NCBI RefSeq assembly: GCF_003966895.1
Contig: NZ_AP018449.1
Coordinates: 3,303,501-3,367,500, forward strand
Source of the DNA: Methylomusa anaerophila
GTDB taxonomy: Bacteria > Bacillota > Negativicutes > Sporomusales > Sporomusaceae
Reading direction: 5' to 3'
Length of the DNA stretch: 64,000 nt
Notes under the pieces: model-generated
Databases searched by the model: none
Seen by the model: the letters and a program-made list of their open reading frames with translations, nothing else
What the model was told of the DNA's origin: nothing
Shown: one piece after another, positions 17,148 through 25,974 of the stretch
Layout: each line of letters starts with the position of its first letter
Numbering within the stretch: the first letter of the stretch is position 1
Made by a program: the position numbers and the translations under genes

Positions 17148-17798
17148 ATGAAAAACTTTCATCTGGAGAATCTGATAGCTGCCGACATTTACGGCATAAC
17201 GGCGGCAGACTATTCATTAGGGCGCACCAATGTGGAAATTGTCGACTTGCTAATCGCTGCCGGAATCAAAATTATTCAATACCGGGAAAAAAAGAAGCAA
17301 GCGCGGGCGAAATATGAAGAGTGCCTTATTATCCGGGAAAAGACCCGGGCTGCAGGTGTAACCTTTATTGTAAATGATCACATTGATTTGGCCATTCTGG
17401 TAGAAGCTGACGGTGTGCATATCGGTCAGGATGATCTGCCGCCGCAAGCAGTTCGCAAGCTGGTGGGCGAGAATATGCTTATTGGTCTTTCCACCCACTC
17501 GCCTGGCCAGGCTGCTGCTGCTGTTCGTCTAGGTGCGGTTGATTATATTGGCGTTGGTCCTATTTATACGCCGGGCATAAAAAAAGAGGATGTTTGCGCG
17601 CCCGTCGGGCTGGAGTATTTGGATTATGTGGCAGGCAATATAAACCTGCCGTTTGTTGCCATCGGCGGAATCAAAGAGCATAACATCAGATTGGTCAAAA
17701 ACCATGGGGCGCGTACCATTGCCTTGGTCAGCGAAATCGTGGGCGCTGAGAATATTGGCGCTAAGGTTGCCGCGCTAAGGCAGGAAATGAACAGGTAA
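17148..17798 (+). CDS. thiE: Thiamine phosphate synthase
   Basis: This 216-residue TIM-barrel enzyme couples HMP-PP and thiazole phosphate into thiamine phosphate. Family motifs are IIQYREK near residue 42, FIVNDHIDLA near 72, DGVHIGQDDL near 86, DYIGVGPIYTPG near 136 and VAIGGI near 162. Length is normal. It is the only thi gene behind the TPP riboswitch here, so the rest of the pathway lies elsewhere or comes from salvage. The N-terminal segment to about residue 15 is less conserved. Confidence 0.95.
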   Translation: MKNFHLENLIAADIYGITAADYSLGRTNVEIVDLLIAAGIKIIQYREKKKQARAKYEECLIIREKTRAAGVTFIVNDHIDLAILVEADGVHIGQDDLPPQAVRKLVGENMLIGLSTHSPGQAAAAVRLGAVDYIGVGPIYTPGIKKEDVCAPVGLEYLDYVAGNINLPFVAIGGIKEHNIRLVKNHGARTIALVSEIVGAENIGAKVAALRQEMNR

Positions 17799-17925
17799 TG
17801 AAGTTAATATATTTTCATATTGTAAAGAATCGAAGGATTAAAGCAGTAAAGCAGGGAATCTGATTTTGATGACGAATAGAAAAATTTAGATTTAAGTTTG
17901 CCGATTCGCGAGGAGGGCGGAATTT

Positions 17926-18243
17926 GTGCCGGTAAACCCTAAGCTTAAAGATGACTTAACCGACCGGTTATTTCAGGCCATATTGTCTTTACAGACTGAG
18001 GAAGAGTGCTACCAGTTTTTTGAAGATGTCTGTACAATTAGCGAATTAAAAGCTATGGCTCAGCGGCTGGAAGTAGCCAGAATGTTGAAGGCGGGCCACA
18101 CATACGATGAAATAGTAGATCGGACAGGGGCCAGCACTGCGACCGTCAGCAGGGTGAAACGCTGTTTATATTATGGCGCGGATGGTTACAAACAGGTTTT
18201 ACTTCGCCTTGAGGAAGAAAACAAGAGAATGGAGAGTTTATAG
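17926..18243 (+). CDS. yerC: YerC/YecD family TrpR-like regulator
   Basis: This 105-residue protein has the TrpR superfamily helix-turn-helix: CTISELKAMAQRLEVARML (about 42-60), then TYDEIVDRTGASTATVSRVKR (about 65-86). The family is DNA binding, and TrpR-like proteins of this type have been proposed as histidine-pathway regulators in Firmicutes. The GTG at 17926 follows GAGGAGGGCGG. It is 3 bases from hisZ, so the two are one unit. With a palindrome at the hisG promoter, it is the obvious candidate regulator of the his operon, which is inference. Confidence 0.9.
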   Translation: MPVNPKLKDDLTDRLFQAILSLQTEEECYQFFEDVCTISELKAMAQRLEVARMLKAGHTYDEIVDRTGASTATVSRVKRCLYYGADGYKQVLLRLEEENKRMESL

Positions 18244-18246
18244 CAT

Positions 18247-19431
18247 ATGAACCGGGACCAATATGTACCGCAAATACCTTATGGAACACGTGACTTGCTG
18301 CCGCGTGAAGCTAAGCAGAAGCGAACGGTGGAGAACTCCTTGGCGGATTTATTTACAAAATGGGGCTATGAAGAGGTAATCACGCCTACTTTCGAGTATC
18401 TGCAAACTTTGTCTATCGGCGCTGGTGATGAAATGCTCCAGCATGTATTTAAATTCTTTGACAAAAATAATCGTATTCTGGTATTGCGGCCCGACATGAC
18501 GACTCCTTTGGCCCGGGTAGCGGCTACCCGGCTTAAGGAAACTCCCCCGCCGGTTCGGCTGTTCTATTTGACCAATGTGTTTCGGCACGAGCTGGCGCAA
18601 GCCGGACGGCAGTGTGAATTTTATCAAGCCGGAGTCGAGCTGTTGGGTGCTTCTGACCCGGCGGCTGATGCGGAAGTGGTGGCATTAGCCGTGAACGCCA
18701 TGTTAGAATCAGGTCTTGCTAATTTTCAAATCAGTTTGGGTCAGGTGGAATTTATTAACGGTATCATGGCTGAGAGCGGTCTTGAGGCTGAGTATCGGCA
18801 TAAAGTTAAGCACTGCATGGTTACCCGCGATTTAGTAGGGTTAGGGGAAATTTTATCACAGTGTGGTTTAAGTACCGGTACCCAGAAGCTTTTGCAGCGG
18901 ATTCCGCTACTTCATGGCCGGAATGATATGCTCGACCAGGCCTATCACTTGGTGCAAAATGACCTCAGCCGGCAGGCGCTGGATAATCTGGCTGACATCC
19001 GCAGACTGCTTACGGGTTACGGCGTGGATCAATACGTCAATTTTGATTTGGGAATCATTCGCGATTTGGATTACTATACCGGCATGGTATTTGAAGCATA
19101 CACGCCGGGATTGGGCTTCCCGCTGTGCGGGGGCGGCAGATACGACAAAATGGTTGCTGCTTTTGGTATTGAATGTCCGGCTACGGGTTTTGCCCTTGGA
19201 ATTGAACGAGTGTTGCTGGCTCTGGAGCGGCAAGGTATAAATATAAACATAAAAGCCAAGGATGTGTATATTGCCTGGAAGCAGGGACTGCTGTCGAAGG
19301 CTATTGCGACTGCGCAAGAACAACGTGGCTTGGGTCGAATAGCGGAATTGGCGCTGGGACCACAAACCAGAGACCAGGCAGAGGTGGCGCAGCGTGAACG
19401 GGGATATCGGGAATTAATTTATATCGAGTGA
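18247..19431 (+). CDS. hisZ: ATP phosphoribosyltransferase regulatory subunit
   Basis: This 394-residue protein is the HisRS-like regulatory subunit that pairs with short-form HisG. It has the class II synthetase fold motifs: PYGTRDLLP at the N-terminus, VLRPDMTTPLAR near 80, the REFYQ-like QCEFYQAGVELLG near 120, and LDYYTGMVFEAY and GFALGIERVLLAL further on. It lacks the HisRS anticodon domain length. The short HisG (223 residues) at 21193 fits the hetero-octameric enzyme. Start ATG 18247 is 3 bases after yerC. Confidence 0.94.
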   Translation: MNRDQYVPQIPYGTRDLLPREAKQKRTVENSLADLFTKWGYEEVITPTFEYLQTLSIGAGDEMLQHVFKFFDKNNRILVLRPDMTTPLARVAATRLKETPPPVRLFYLTNVFRHELAQAGRQCEFYQAGVELLGASDPAADAEVVALAVNAMLESGLANFQISLGQVEFINGIMAESGLEAEYRHKVKHCMVTRDLVGLGEILSQCGLSTGTQKLLQRIPLLHGRNDMLDQAYHLVQNDLSRQALDNLADIRRLLTGYGVDQYVNFDLGIIRDLDYYTGMVFEAYTPGLGFPLCGGGRYDKMVAAFGIECPATGFALGIERVLLALERQGININIKAKDVYIAWKQGLLSKAIATAQEQRGLGRIAELALGPQTRDQAEVAQRERGYRELIYIE

Positions 19432-19459
19432 GTGAATAAAGTAATAAAAGGATTAGTCA

Positions 19460-19987
19460 ATGTTGAACCGGGTAAAACAGGTCGTTGCCGCTTTAAGAGC
19501 TGAAATTAACCAGGACGATAGGAATTTTGTCGCCTGCCATTTAACGGAAAAGGAAGCGGCATTGTTTTGGCGTATGAACCTGCCTGACCAGCGCCACTCG
19601 CTAAATGTTGCCTATAGCGCTTTAGAGCTTGCTCAGGGGAATAAGAGTATTAACAGTAAAGTTTTATTGAAAGCTGCCTTGCTGCATGATGTAGGCAAAG
19701 TTAAAGGCGATGTAAGCACTTTGGACAAAATTGTTACCGTTATTCTCAATAAGGTCGTACCTGAGTGGACCCGGGCTTGGGGGCGGGAAGGCCGGGGCGG
19801 AAGAATTGCCAATGTAAGGCATGCTATATATATTTACTATCATCATCCCGCTCGCGGCGCCGACATGCTTGCCGCACAAGGAGTTGAGGGGGAAGTGGTA
19901 TATATAGTGGGCAAACATCATGCAGCTCCGGCGGCAAACGATGCGCCGGAGCTGCGAGTGCTGCGAACAGCCGATAATATGCACTAA
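19460..19987 (+). CDS. HD-domain hydrolase
   Basis: This 175-residue protein has an HD phosphohydrolase core: RHSLNVAYSALEL (His), LLHDVGKVKGD (the HD pair, about residues 76-86) and YYHHPARGADML, then KHHAAP. The metal ligands expected for the family are present. Substrate is unknown. It begins 28 bases after hisZ and may be co-transcribed with it. The protein is complete at both ends. Confidence 0.85.
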   Translation: MLNRVKQVVAALRAEINQDDRNFVACHLTEKEAALFWRMNLPDQRHSLNVAYSALELAQGNKSINSKVLLKAALLHDVGKVKGDVSTLDKIVTVILNKVVPEWTRAWGREGRGGRIANVRHAIYIYYHHPARGADMLAAQGVEGEVVYIVGKHHAAPAANDAPELRVLRTADNMH

Positions 19988-20004
19988 GAGAATAGAGAAT
20001 AGAG

Positions 20005-20961
20005 CTAATAACCTTTTGCTTTGTCAATCACATTCAGCATATCCCTGCCTTGGGTAAAGCGGGTAAGGTTATCAACAAACAGTTTCAGGGCGCGATCCAG
20101 GTAAGCCGGTGACAGGGCGGCAATATGCGGGGTAATGATCACATTGGGCATATTCCACAAAGGACTGGTGTCGGGAAGCGGTTCTTTTTCAAATACATCC
20201 AGCCCGGCGCCTTGAATGATCTTTTGCTCTAATGCCAAAATCAAATCAGCCTCTTTTACAATACTCCCGCGGGCAATGTTAAAAAAATACGCCGAAGGTT
20301 TCATACACTGAAAGTGTTCTAAACAGATCAATTCTTTGGTTGCTTCTGTAAGCGGCAAAGCTACAACTACAAAGTCGGACCGGCTGAGCATGTCACGAAG
20401 ATTTTGGTTGTCTGCAGGATATAGTTTATCTACGAATAGTTCAGTGGTTACCTGCTGTTTGTATGCCAGTACGTGCATTCCCAGCGCCTTTGATTTTTTG
20501 GCGATTTCCCGGCCAATGGAGCCTAAGCCTATTATGCCAATGGTTTTTTCGAATATTTCGTCCAAAGGTGCCCGCTGCCATTTTTGTTCGGTTTGATAAC
20601 GCGCTGATAAATTTAGGCCTCTGGTAAAAGAGAGAATCATGGCCAAAACATGTTCCGATACAGGAATACCGTGGATTCCTTTAGAATTGGTCAAGATAAT
20701 ATCCGACTTTTGAATTTCGGGAAATAACAAGTTTTCCACCCCGGCGCTGAGGGCGTGAATCCATTTTAGTCTGCGCGCCTGCAGATAGAGGGGCTGTGTA
20801 TCGGCCCCACCCCAAGTTACAAGAATGTCGGTATCTTTTATATATTGCGCCGCGTTTGCAGTGTTGCTTATAATCACCTGAATATTAGGTTCGACATCTG
20901 TTATCGCCCTAAGATGCCGTTCGGCCAGATTATTAAGGACCAGGATATTGAGTTCGGGCAT
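20005..20961 (-). CDS. D-2-hydroxyacid dehydrogenase family protein
   Basis: This 318-residue protein is a D-isomer-specific 2-hydroxyacid dehydrogenase. The NAD-binding GLGSIGREIAKK lies near residue 145. The catalytic Arg (FNIARGSIV, near 230), Glu (FEKEPLP) and His (ITPHIAALS, near 280) are all in place. It cuts between hisZ and hisG on the opposite strand. Substrate cannot be inferred: glyoxylate/hydroxypyruvate, phosphoglycerate-like or others are possible. It is convergent with the HD gene, with no terminator visible in the 17 bases between them. Confidence 0.88.
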   Translation of the reverse strand: MPELNILVLNNLAERHLRAITDVEPNIQVIISNTANAAQYIKDTDILVTWGGADTQPLYLQARRLKWIHALSAGVENLLFPEIQKSDIILTNSKGIHGIPVSEHVLAMILSFTRGLNLSARYQTEQKWQRAPLDEIFEKTIGIIGLGSIGREIAKKSKALGMHVLAYKQQVTTELFVDKLYPADNQNLRDMLSRSDFVVVALPLTEATKELICLEHFQCMKPSAYFFNIARGSIVKEADLILALEQKIIQGAGLDVFEKEPLPDTSPLWNMPNVIITPHIAALSPAYLDRALKLFVDNLTRFTQGRDMLNVIDKAKGY

Positions 20962-21112
20962 AAGAAATACCCCCTTTTTCTTTCCTTCCTTATTATTTAA
21001 CTACATATTTTATATATGTTCTATATATGGCTTTTGTTTTCCTATGTTTACTAAATAAACAAACTCAACTATATTATATATATTTTTGAACAGAAAAAAT
21101 CTTGTATGGATA

Positions 21113-21142
21113 TTGACGGATTAATATTTGAGATGATAGTAT
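21113..21142 (+). promoter_or_regulatory. Promoter of the his operon
   Basis: TTGACG (21113-21118) and TAGTAT (21137-21142) with an 18-base spacer lie 50 bases upstream of hisG in an AT-rich intergenic region (20962-21192). Confidence 0.65.
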
Positions 21143-21156
21143 ATTAACATGTTAAT
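21143..21156. promoter_or_regulatory. Palindromic operator candidate at the his promoter
   Basis: ATTAACATGTTAAT is a perfect 14-bp palindrome that begins at the base after the -10 element and covers the expected transcription start. That position suits a repressor. The nearby YerC/TrpR-like protein is the natural candidate to bind it. Confidence 0.55.
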
Positions 21157-21192
21157 GCTTTAAATAACTAAAGCTATGCAGGAGGCTATACA

Positions 21193-21864
21193 ATGACCTC
21201 AAGTGATATGGAATACCTTACAATTGCTTTGCCAAAAGGGAAATTGTTCATTCCTTCAGCCGAAATGCTGGCGAAGCTAGGGTATACTGCTGAAGGCCTG
21301 AGCGAGAATTCACGCAAACTGGTTATTGCCAATACGGAAAAGAAAATTCGGTTCATTATTACCAAGACGGCCGATTTGCCTACTTATGTGGAATACGGCG
21401 CGGCTGATATCGGCATTATTGGCAAGGATGTCTTGTTGGAAGAAAATAAGGATGTCTATGAGCTTTTAGATCTAAAATTTGGTTATTGCCGCATGATGGT
21501 AGCCGTGCCCCAAGCGCTGAAACAGGAAAAAATGAGTGACTACGCCCATATGCGGGTTGCAACAAAATACCCGCGGGTGGCGGAAAGCTTTTTTCATGGC
21601 ATCGGTATTCAAATGGAAATCATCAAGCTGAACGGGTCCATCGAATTAGCGCCGATGGTGGGACTGGCGGAAATGATCGTTGATCTGGTGGAGACAGGGC
21701 GAACTCTCAGGGAGAACAATCTGGTGGAGGTGGCCCAAATCCATCCGGCCACAGCCCGTTTTATCGCCAACCGGGTTAGTTTTAAAATGAAGTTTAACCG
21801 TATCAATCAAATAGTAGAAGGACTTAAAGGTCTTATCGACAGAGAAAGTGAGAAAGCAAAATGA
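21193..21864 (+). CDS. hisG: ATP phosphoribosyltransferase, short form
   Basis: This 223-residue catalytic subunit starts histidine synthesis from ATP and PRPP. It has TIALPKGKLF at the N-terminus, the ADIGIIGKDVL segment, VATKYPRVAESFF and the EMIVDLVETGRTL phosphate-binding loop near 165. It lacks the C-terminal regulatory domain of the long form, so it needs HisZ (18247-19431). The stop overlaps the hisD start by 4 bases. It is the first gene of the operon hisGDCB-HAF-IE. Confidence 0.97.
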   Translation: MTSSDMEYLTIALPKGKLFIPSAEMLAKLGYTAEGLSENSRKLVIANTEKKIRFIITKTADLPTYVEYGAADIGIIGKDVLLEENKDVYELLDLKFGYCRMMVAVPQALKQEKMSDYAHMRVATKYPRVAESFFHGIGIQMEIIKLNGSIELAPMVGLAEMIVDLVETGRTLRENNLVEVAQIHPATARFIANRVSFKMKFNRINQIVEGLKGLIDRESEKAK

Positions 21865-23201
21865 AAACAATATATAATGGATTTTTAACTAAAGAAGAAA
21901 TGGCTGAAGTTCTGGAAAAGCCCTCTTTTGATAAAGTAGTATTGAGCAGCGGCGTCCGGGCTAAGATCAGCGAAATGTTCGGCAAGGAAATGACTGCCCA
22001 GGAAGTTGTCGCCCAAATTATAGAAGAAGTGCGCAAGCAGGGCGACGAGGCCATCCTTCGTTACACATCGGTTATTGATGGAGTTGACTTAACGGCTGAT
22101 ACGCTGGCAGTATCTGAGGCCGATATCGACCAGGCTATGGAAACAATTGACAAGAGTGTCCTTGCTGCCTTGGAGCAGGCAGTTGTCAATGTCCGTCGTT
22201 TTCACGCCGAACAGATGCCTAAATCCTGGCTAACGGAACGAAATCACGGCGCCATGCTGGGGCAGAAATGCCTGCCCATTGACCGGGTAGGCATCTATGT
22301 TCCCGGTGGTACTGCGGCATATCCTTCTTCTGTCATTATGAACGCCGTGCCGGCTGCTGTTGCCGGCGTCAAGGAGATTATCATGGTTGTTCCGCCGGCC
22401 AAGGATGGTACGGTTAATCCTTATGTTTTGGCCGCCGCCCGCTTAGCAAACGTAACCAGGATATTTAAGCTGGGCGGAGCGCAAGCGATTGCCGCTCTGG
22501 CTTTTGGCACCAAAACCGTTCCCAAGGTTGATAAGATAACCGGACCGGGAAACCTTTTTGTTACCTTGGCCAAAAAAGCTGTCTATGGGCATTGCGACAT
22601 AGACATGCTTGCCGGTCCCAGCGAAATTCTCATTGTTGCGGACGACACCGCCGATCCGGCTTATGTAGCGGCCGACATGTTAAGCCAGGCGGAACATGAC
22701 CCGCTGGCGTCGAGCATTCTCATCACCGATTCCCGGGAATTAGCAGGCAAGGTTACCGGTGAAGTAAAGCGGCAGCTTGAACTTTTGCCTCGCAAAGATA
22801 TTGCCGCCGAGTCTATAGAAGAGAATGGCCTAATCATTATCGCCAGCGATATGATGGAAGCGATGGAGCTTGCCAACCTGTCTGCTCCCGAGCACCTGGA
22901 GATCTTAACAGCTGAACCTTTCAAGCTGTTGCCGTATGTGCGTCATGCCGGCGCAGTATTTTTGGGGCCTTACTCGCCGGAGCCTTTAGGCGATTATTTC
23001 GCCGGACCCAATCATATATTGCCGACCGGTGGAACAGCCCGTTTTTATTCCGTGCTAAATGTGGAAACATTCATGAAAAAAACCAGCATTATTGCCTATA
23101 CCCAAGCTGCGTTCCAGGAGGTGAGCGAACAGGTAATCCGGCTGGCGGAAGCTGAAGGTCTGGACGCTCATGCTAATGCAGTGCGGGTAAGGAGAAGTTA
23201 A
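21861..23201 (+). CDS. hisD: Histidinol dehydrogenase
   Basis: This 446-residue zinc enzyme oxidises L-histidinol to histidine in two NAD-dependent steps. Signatures are PIDRVGIYVPGG near 137, GGAQAIAALAFGT, DMLAGPSEILIVAD, AQAEHDP-like SQAEHDPLAS and SAPEHLEI, with the His/Glu/Asp zinc and catalytic residues present. It starts inside the last codons of hisG and ends one base before hisC. Length is typical. Confidence 0.97.
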   Translation: MKTIYNGFLTKEEMAEVLEKPSFDKVVLSSGVRAKISEMFGKEMTAQEVVAQIIEEVRKQGDEAILRYTSVIDGVDLTADTLAVSEADIDQAMETIDKSVLAALEQAVVNVRRFHAEQMPKSWLTERNHGAMLGQKCLPIDRVGIYVPGGTAAYPSSVIMNAVPAAVAGVKEIIMVVPPAKDGTVNPYVLAAARLANVTRIFKLGGAQAIAALAFGTKTVPKVDKITGPGNLFVTLAKKAVYGHCDIDMLAGPSEILIVADDTADPAYVAADMLSQAEHDPLASSILITDSRELAGKVTGEVKRQLELLPRKDIAAESIEENGLIIIASDMMEAMELANLSAPEHLEILTAEPFKLLPYVRHAGAVFLGPYSPEPLGDYFAGPNHILPTGGTARFYSVLNVETFMKKTSIIAYTQAAFQEVSEQVIRLAEAEGLDAHANAVRVRRS

Positions 23202-23202
23202 C

Positions 23203-24246
23203 ATGCTGAATATACGCCTCGGACTTGAAACATTAAAACCTTATTCCGTCGAGGAAATTGATTGGCAAATTAAGCTGGATGCCAACGAGGAACCGCGTAA
23301 TTTACCGCCGGCAGTCAGAGCAGAACTGATGGAACGAATTTCATCCCTGGCTTTTAATCGTTATCCGGAAATTAACGGTTTGAATCTGAGACGCTTAATC
23401 AGCGAAAGATTCAGCCAGAGTTTTAAAAATGTACTTGTAGGGAGCGGATCAAACGGGATACTTGCTGCCCTATGTTTCGCGTATGGCGGTCAAGGCCGAA
23501 GCGTAGTTTACCCTAATCCTTCCTTTGCCATGTATGGGATTTATGCCAAACTGTCCGACAGCAAAGGTGTGGCGGTAGAGATGGAACCGGATTTTTCCCT
23601 TTCGGTTGATAAAATACTTACAGCAGCCGAGAAAGAGCAGGCCGCTGTCATTATTTTATGCAATCCCAATAATCCGACAGGAGGTATCATCCCACTGGCA
23701 GACATAGAATATATCGCTGCCAATGCTAAATGCCTGGTGGTGGTAGACGAAGCCTATTATGAGTTTTACGGTCAATCGGCTGTCGGTTTACTGCCTAAAT
23801 ATCCCCGGTTGGCAGTAACCCGTACCTTTTCTAAGGCTTATTGTCTGGCTGCGGCTCGCGTGGGTTATATGCTGGCGTCGGAAGAGGTTATAGAGACAGT
23901 GGGCAAAGTTCTACTACCTTATAATGTGAACACCACATCGCTTATTGCCGCTGAAACTGTCTGGCAAATGCGGGATCAATTCGAGCCGGGAATCGGTGAA
24001 ACAGTATCTGAAAGGAAGAAACTGGCGGCCGCATTGGAAGCTATTCCTGGAGTGGAAGTGTTTCCCTCTGAAACCAACTTTCTCCTAATTCGAGTGGGTG
24101 ATACCGCTGGCTGGATGAAGCGCCTGGCTGACCAGGGGATTGGCGTTCGTGATTTTAACAATGCACCGGGGCTGTCCGGCTGCCTAAGAGTGACCGTTGG
24201 TACGCCGGCGGAGAACCAGGCCTTTTTAAAGGCGGTGGCGCTATGA
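23203..24246 (+). CDS. hisC: Histidinol-phosphate aminotransferase
   Basis: This 347-residue PLP enzyme makes histidinol phosphate. Class I/II aminotransferase motifs are IKLDANEEP at the N-terminus, GSGSNGIL for the PLP phosphate, CNPNNPTGG near 152, VVDEAYYEF near 176 and TFSKAY with the PLP lysine near 208. It starts one base after the hisD stop and overlaps hisB by 4 bases. Confidence 0.95.
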   Translation: MLNIRLGLETLKPYSVEEIDWQIKLDANEEPRNLPPAVRAELMERISSLAFNRYPEINGLNLRRLISERFSQSFKNVLVGSGSNGILAALCFAYGGQGRSVVYPNPSFAMYGIYAKLSDSKGVAVEMEPDFSLSVDKILTAAEKEQAAVIILCNPNNPTGGIIPLADIEYIAANAKCLVVVDEAYYEFYGQSAVGLLPKYPRLAVTRTFSKAYCLAAARVGYMLASEEVIETVGKVLLPYNVNTTSLIAAETVWQMRDQFEPGIGETVSERKKLAAALEAIPGVEVFPSETNFLLIRVGDTAGWMKRLADQGIGVRDFNNAPGLSGCLRVTVGTPAENQAFLKAVAL

Positions 24247-24833
24247 AACGTATGGCGTCAATCGAAAGAAACACTATCGAAACCAAGATTAAAGCATCGC
24301 TTAGTATTGACGGCGCCGGTCAGTCTTCGGTCGCTACCGGTATAGGCTTTTTTGACCATATGCTTATATTATTCGCCAGGCACGGACTTTTTGACCTGAC
24401 GATGGAAATTGACGGCGATTTTAACGTGGATGGGCATCATAGCGTGGAAGATGCCGGTATTGTATTAGGCAAGGCTTTGGCCAAGGCTCTGGGTGACAGG
24501 GCAGGCATCAAACGTTACGGCACTGCTTTTGTCCCTATGGATGAGGCGCTGGCCATGGTTTCTTTGGATATCAGCGGGAGGCCTTACCTGGTATTTGAAG
24601 CAACTATGCCCTCTGAGCGGGTTGGCCAGTTTGAAAGTGAGCTTGTGGAAGAATTTTTGCGGGCTTTTGCCACTCACGCCGGTTTAACTTTGCATGTCCG
24701 CCTACTTTCCGGCAAGAATACCCACCATATTATTGAGGCGATATTCAAAGGTTTGGGACAGGCCTTGGACGAAGCTACCCGCGTGGACGAGCGGATTGCT
24801 GGAGTGATGTCCACAAAAGGCAAGTTGGACTAG
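24243..24833 (+). CDS. hisB: Imidazoleglycerol-phosphate dehydratase
   Basis: This 196-residue monofunctional IGPD removes water from imidazoleglycerol phosphate. The metal-binding motifs GIGFFDHM, DGHHSVEDAG, FATHAGLTLH and NTHHIIEAIFKG are intact. There is no fused HisN phosphatase domain, as in most Firmicutes. It is followed by a long-hairpin repeat that separates it from hisH. Confidence 0.97.
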   Translation: MKRMASIERNTIETKIKASLSIDGAGQSSVATGIGFFDHMLILFARHGLFDLTMEIDGDFNVDGHHSVEDAGIVLGKALAKALGDRAGIKRYGTAFVPMDEALAMVSLDISGRPYLVFEATMPSERVGQFESELVEEFLRAFATHAGLTLHVRLLSGKNTHHIIEAIFKGLGQALDEATRVDERIAGVMSTKGKLD

Positions 24834-24835
24834 TG

Positions 24836-24975
24836 CTCTTTAAGTAGGGAACTGCTTATAAACCGTCATCTGCGTCGTTGCTCCTGCGGTCCTCACTCCG
24901 ACGTACCCCCAGTACGCCTGCGTTCCGGTCCTCGTCGCGCCTAGCACCTGACAATTTCTAAGCAGTTCGTGGCAG
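24836..24975 (+). repeat. Long-hairpin repeat, subfamily A, copy 6
   Basis: This forward copy starts about three bases after hisB, with AACTGCTTATAAA (near 24850) and TTTCTAAGCAGTT (near 24956-24968) as base arms. It splits the his operon between hisB and hisH and has no T tract, so read-through is plausible. Confidence 0.85.
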
Positions 24976-25036
24976 TTGGATAAATTGAGCCTATTAGATT
25001 GCTTTTTGGGAGCGAATCTTGGAATTACTTGAAGAT

Positions 25037-25080
25037 TATTCTTGAAGTATTCTGAATTCTGAATTCTGACTCCTGAGTAC
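25037..25080. repeat. Short repeat, ATTCTGAATTCTGACTCC type
   Basis: TATTCTGAATTC, then CTGAATTCTGACTCCTGAG occurs here and, in related form, at 43942-43999 and 44341-44410. All three lie directly upstream of genes in operons (hisH, gatC, gatA). Confidence 0.6.
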
Positions 25081-25104
25081 ATAGTCACAACGGGAGGTTG
25101 ACCT

Positions 25105-25737
25105 ATGAAAAACAGCATTGCCATTATTGATTACGGGATGGGGAACCTCCATAGCGCGGCCAAGGCTTTTGCCAAACTTTACGCCGGGGAGGGCAGCCCT
25201 TGGGATATCCTGGTCACAAGTGACCCGGCGGAAATTGAAAGCGCCCGGAAAGTAGTCTTGCCGGGCGTCGGTGCTTTTGGCGATTGTATGCGCAATCTGG
25301 CGAGTTACGGACTGGTTGATGTCATTCTGCGAGTGATTAGCCGCGGCACACCTTTCCTGGGCATATGCGTGGGGCTGCAGTTGCTGTTCGAAGGCAGCGA
25401 AGAAGACCCGGGAGTTGCCGGTCTGGGAGTTTTTAAAGGTATGGTGAAAAAAATTGAGGCTCCCGGTCTAAAAATACCGCACATGGGGTGGAACAGTCTG
25501 GAATTTAAGAGCGTCAGTCCGCTATTTGCCGGCTTGCCTTCTAATTCTTATGTCTACTTCGTACATAGCTATCATCCTGTTCCGGACGAAGCTGATGTGA
25601 TCACCGCCGTTACTCATTACGGCGGGGTGGTTACAGCGGCGGTAGGCCGCGGCAACGTGCAGGCCGTACAGTTTCACCCGGAAAAATCCAGTGCCGTGGG
25701 ACTAAAAATACTTGCGAACTTCAAAAGTGTGTTTTAA
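25105..25737 (+). CDS. hisH: Imidazole glycerol phosphate synthase, glutaminase subunit
   Basis: This 210-residue class I glutamine amidotransferase feeds ammonia to HisF. The nucleophile Cys is in GICVGLQLLFEGSEE (near residue 91), and the catalytic His/Glu are in VQFHPEKS near the C-terminus. IDYGMGNLHSA at the N-terminus is the family signature. AGGTTGACC precedes the ATG. The stop codon lies inside the satellite hairpin of the following repeat. Confidence 0.96.
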   Translation: MKNSIAIIDYGMGNLHSAAKAFAKLYAGEGSPWDILVTSDPAEIESARKVVLPGVGAFGDCMRNLASYGLVDVILRVISRGTPFLGICVGLQLLFEGSEEDPGVAGLGVFKGMVKKIEAPGLKIPHMGWNSLEFKSVSPLFAGLPSNSYVYFVHSYHPVPDEADVITAVTHYGGVVTAAVGRGNVQAVQFHPEKSSAVGLKILANFKSVF

Positions 25738-25965
25738 AAAACACACTTCCTCTAAATTATTTGAGACTGTTACAAGGTGCCCAGATGCTAGGCGTACCGG
25801 AAGCCGCGCAGCGAGGGCGTACTGGGTTTGTACGTTGAGAATTCGTCGCCATGGAGACTTAGTTAAAGCCGGCATATGATGTTCAGTAAGTAAAAGTCGG
25901 CATAATCAGACCGGGGTTGAGGAACAACGACGCAGATGGGTATTTTGTAACAGTCTCTTCAAGGA
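25725..25965 (-). repeat. Long-hairpin repeat, subfamily B, with satellite hairpin
   Basis: Arms GAGACTGTTACAA (25763-25775) and TTGTAACAGTCTC (25945-25957) are perfect complements and resemble the arms at 2569-2691, not subfamily A. The satellite hairpin AAGTGTGTTTT/AAAACACACTT (about 25725-25748) overlaps the hisH stop and matches the one beside the purC copy. The interior carries about 80 extra bases. It ends directly before the hisA ribosome site. Confidence 0.8.
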
Positions 25966-25974
25966 GTTGACATT

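Noticed and set aside
24840..25124. Minus-strand ORF of 94 codons between hisB and hisH, ending like other ORFs in AxTTQMxVYKQFPT
   Set aside because: The end is the translated long-hairpin repeat. The same tail appears in frames at 5326-5520 and 34206-34391, so it reflects the element and not a protein.
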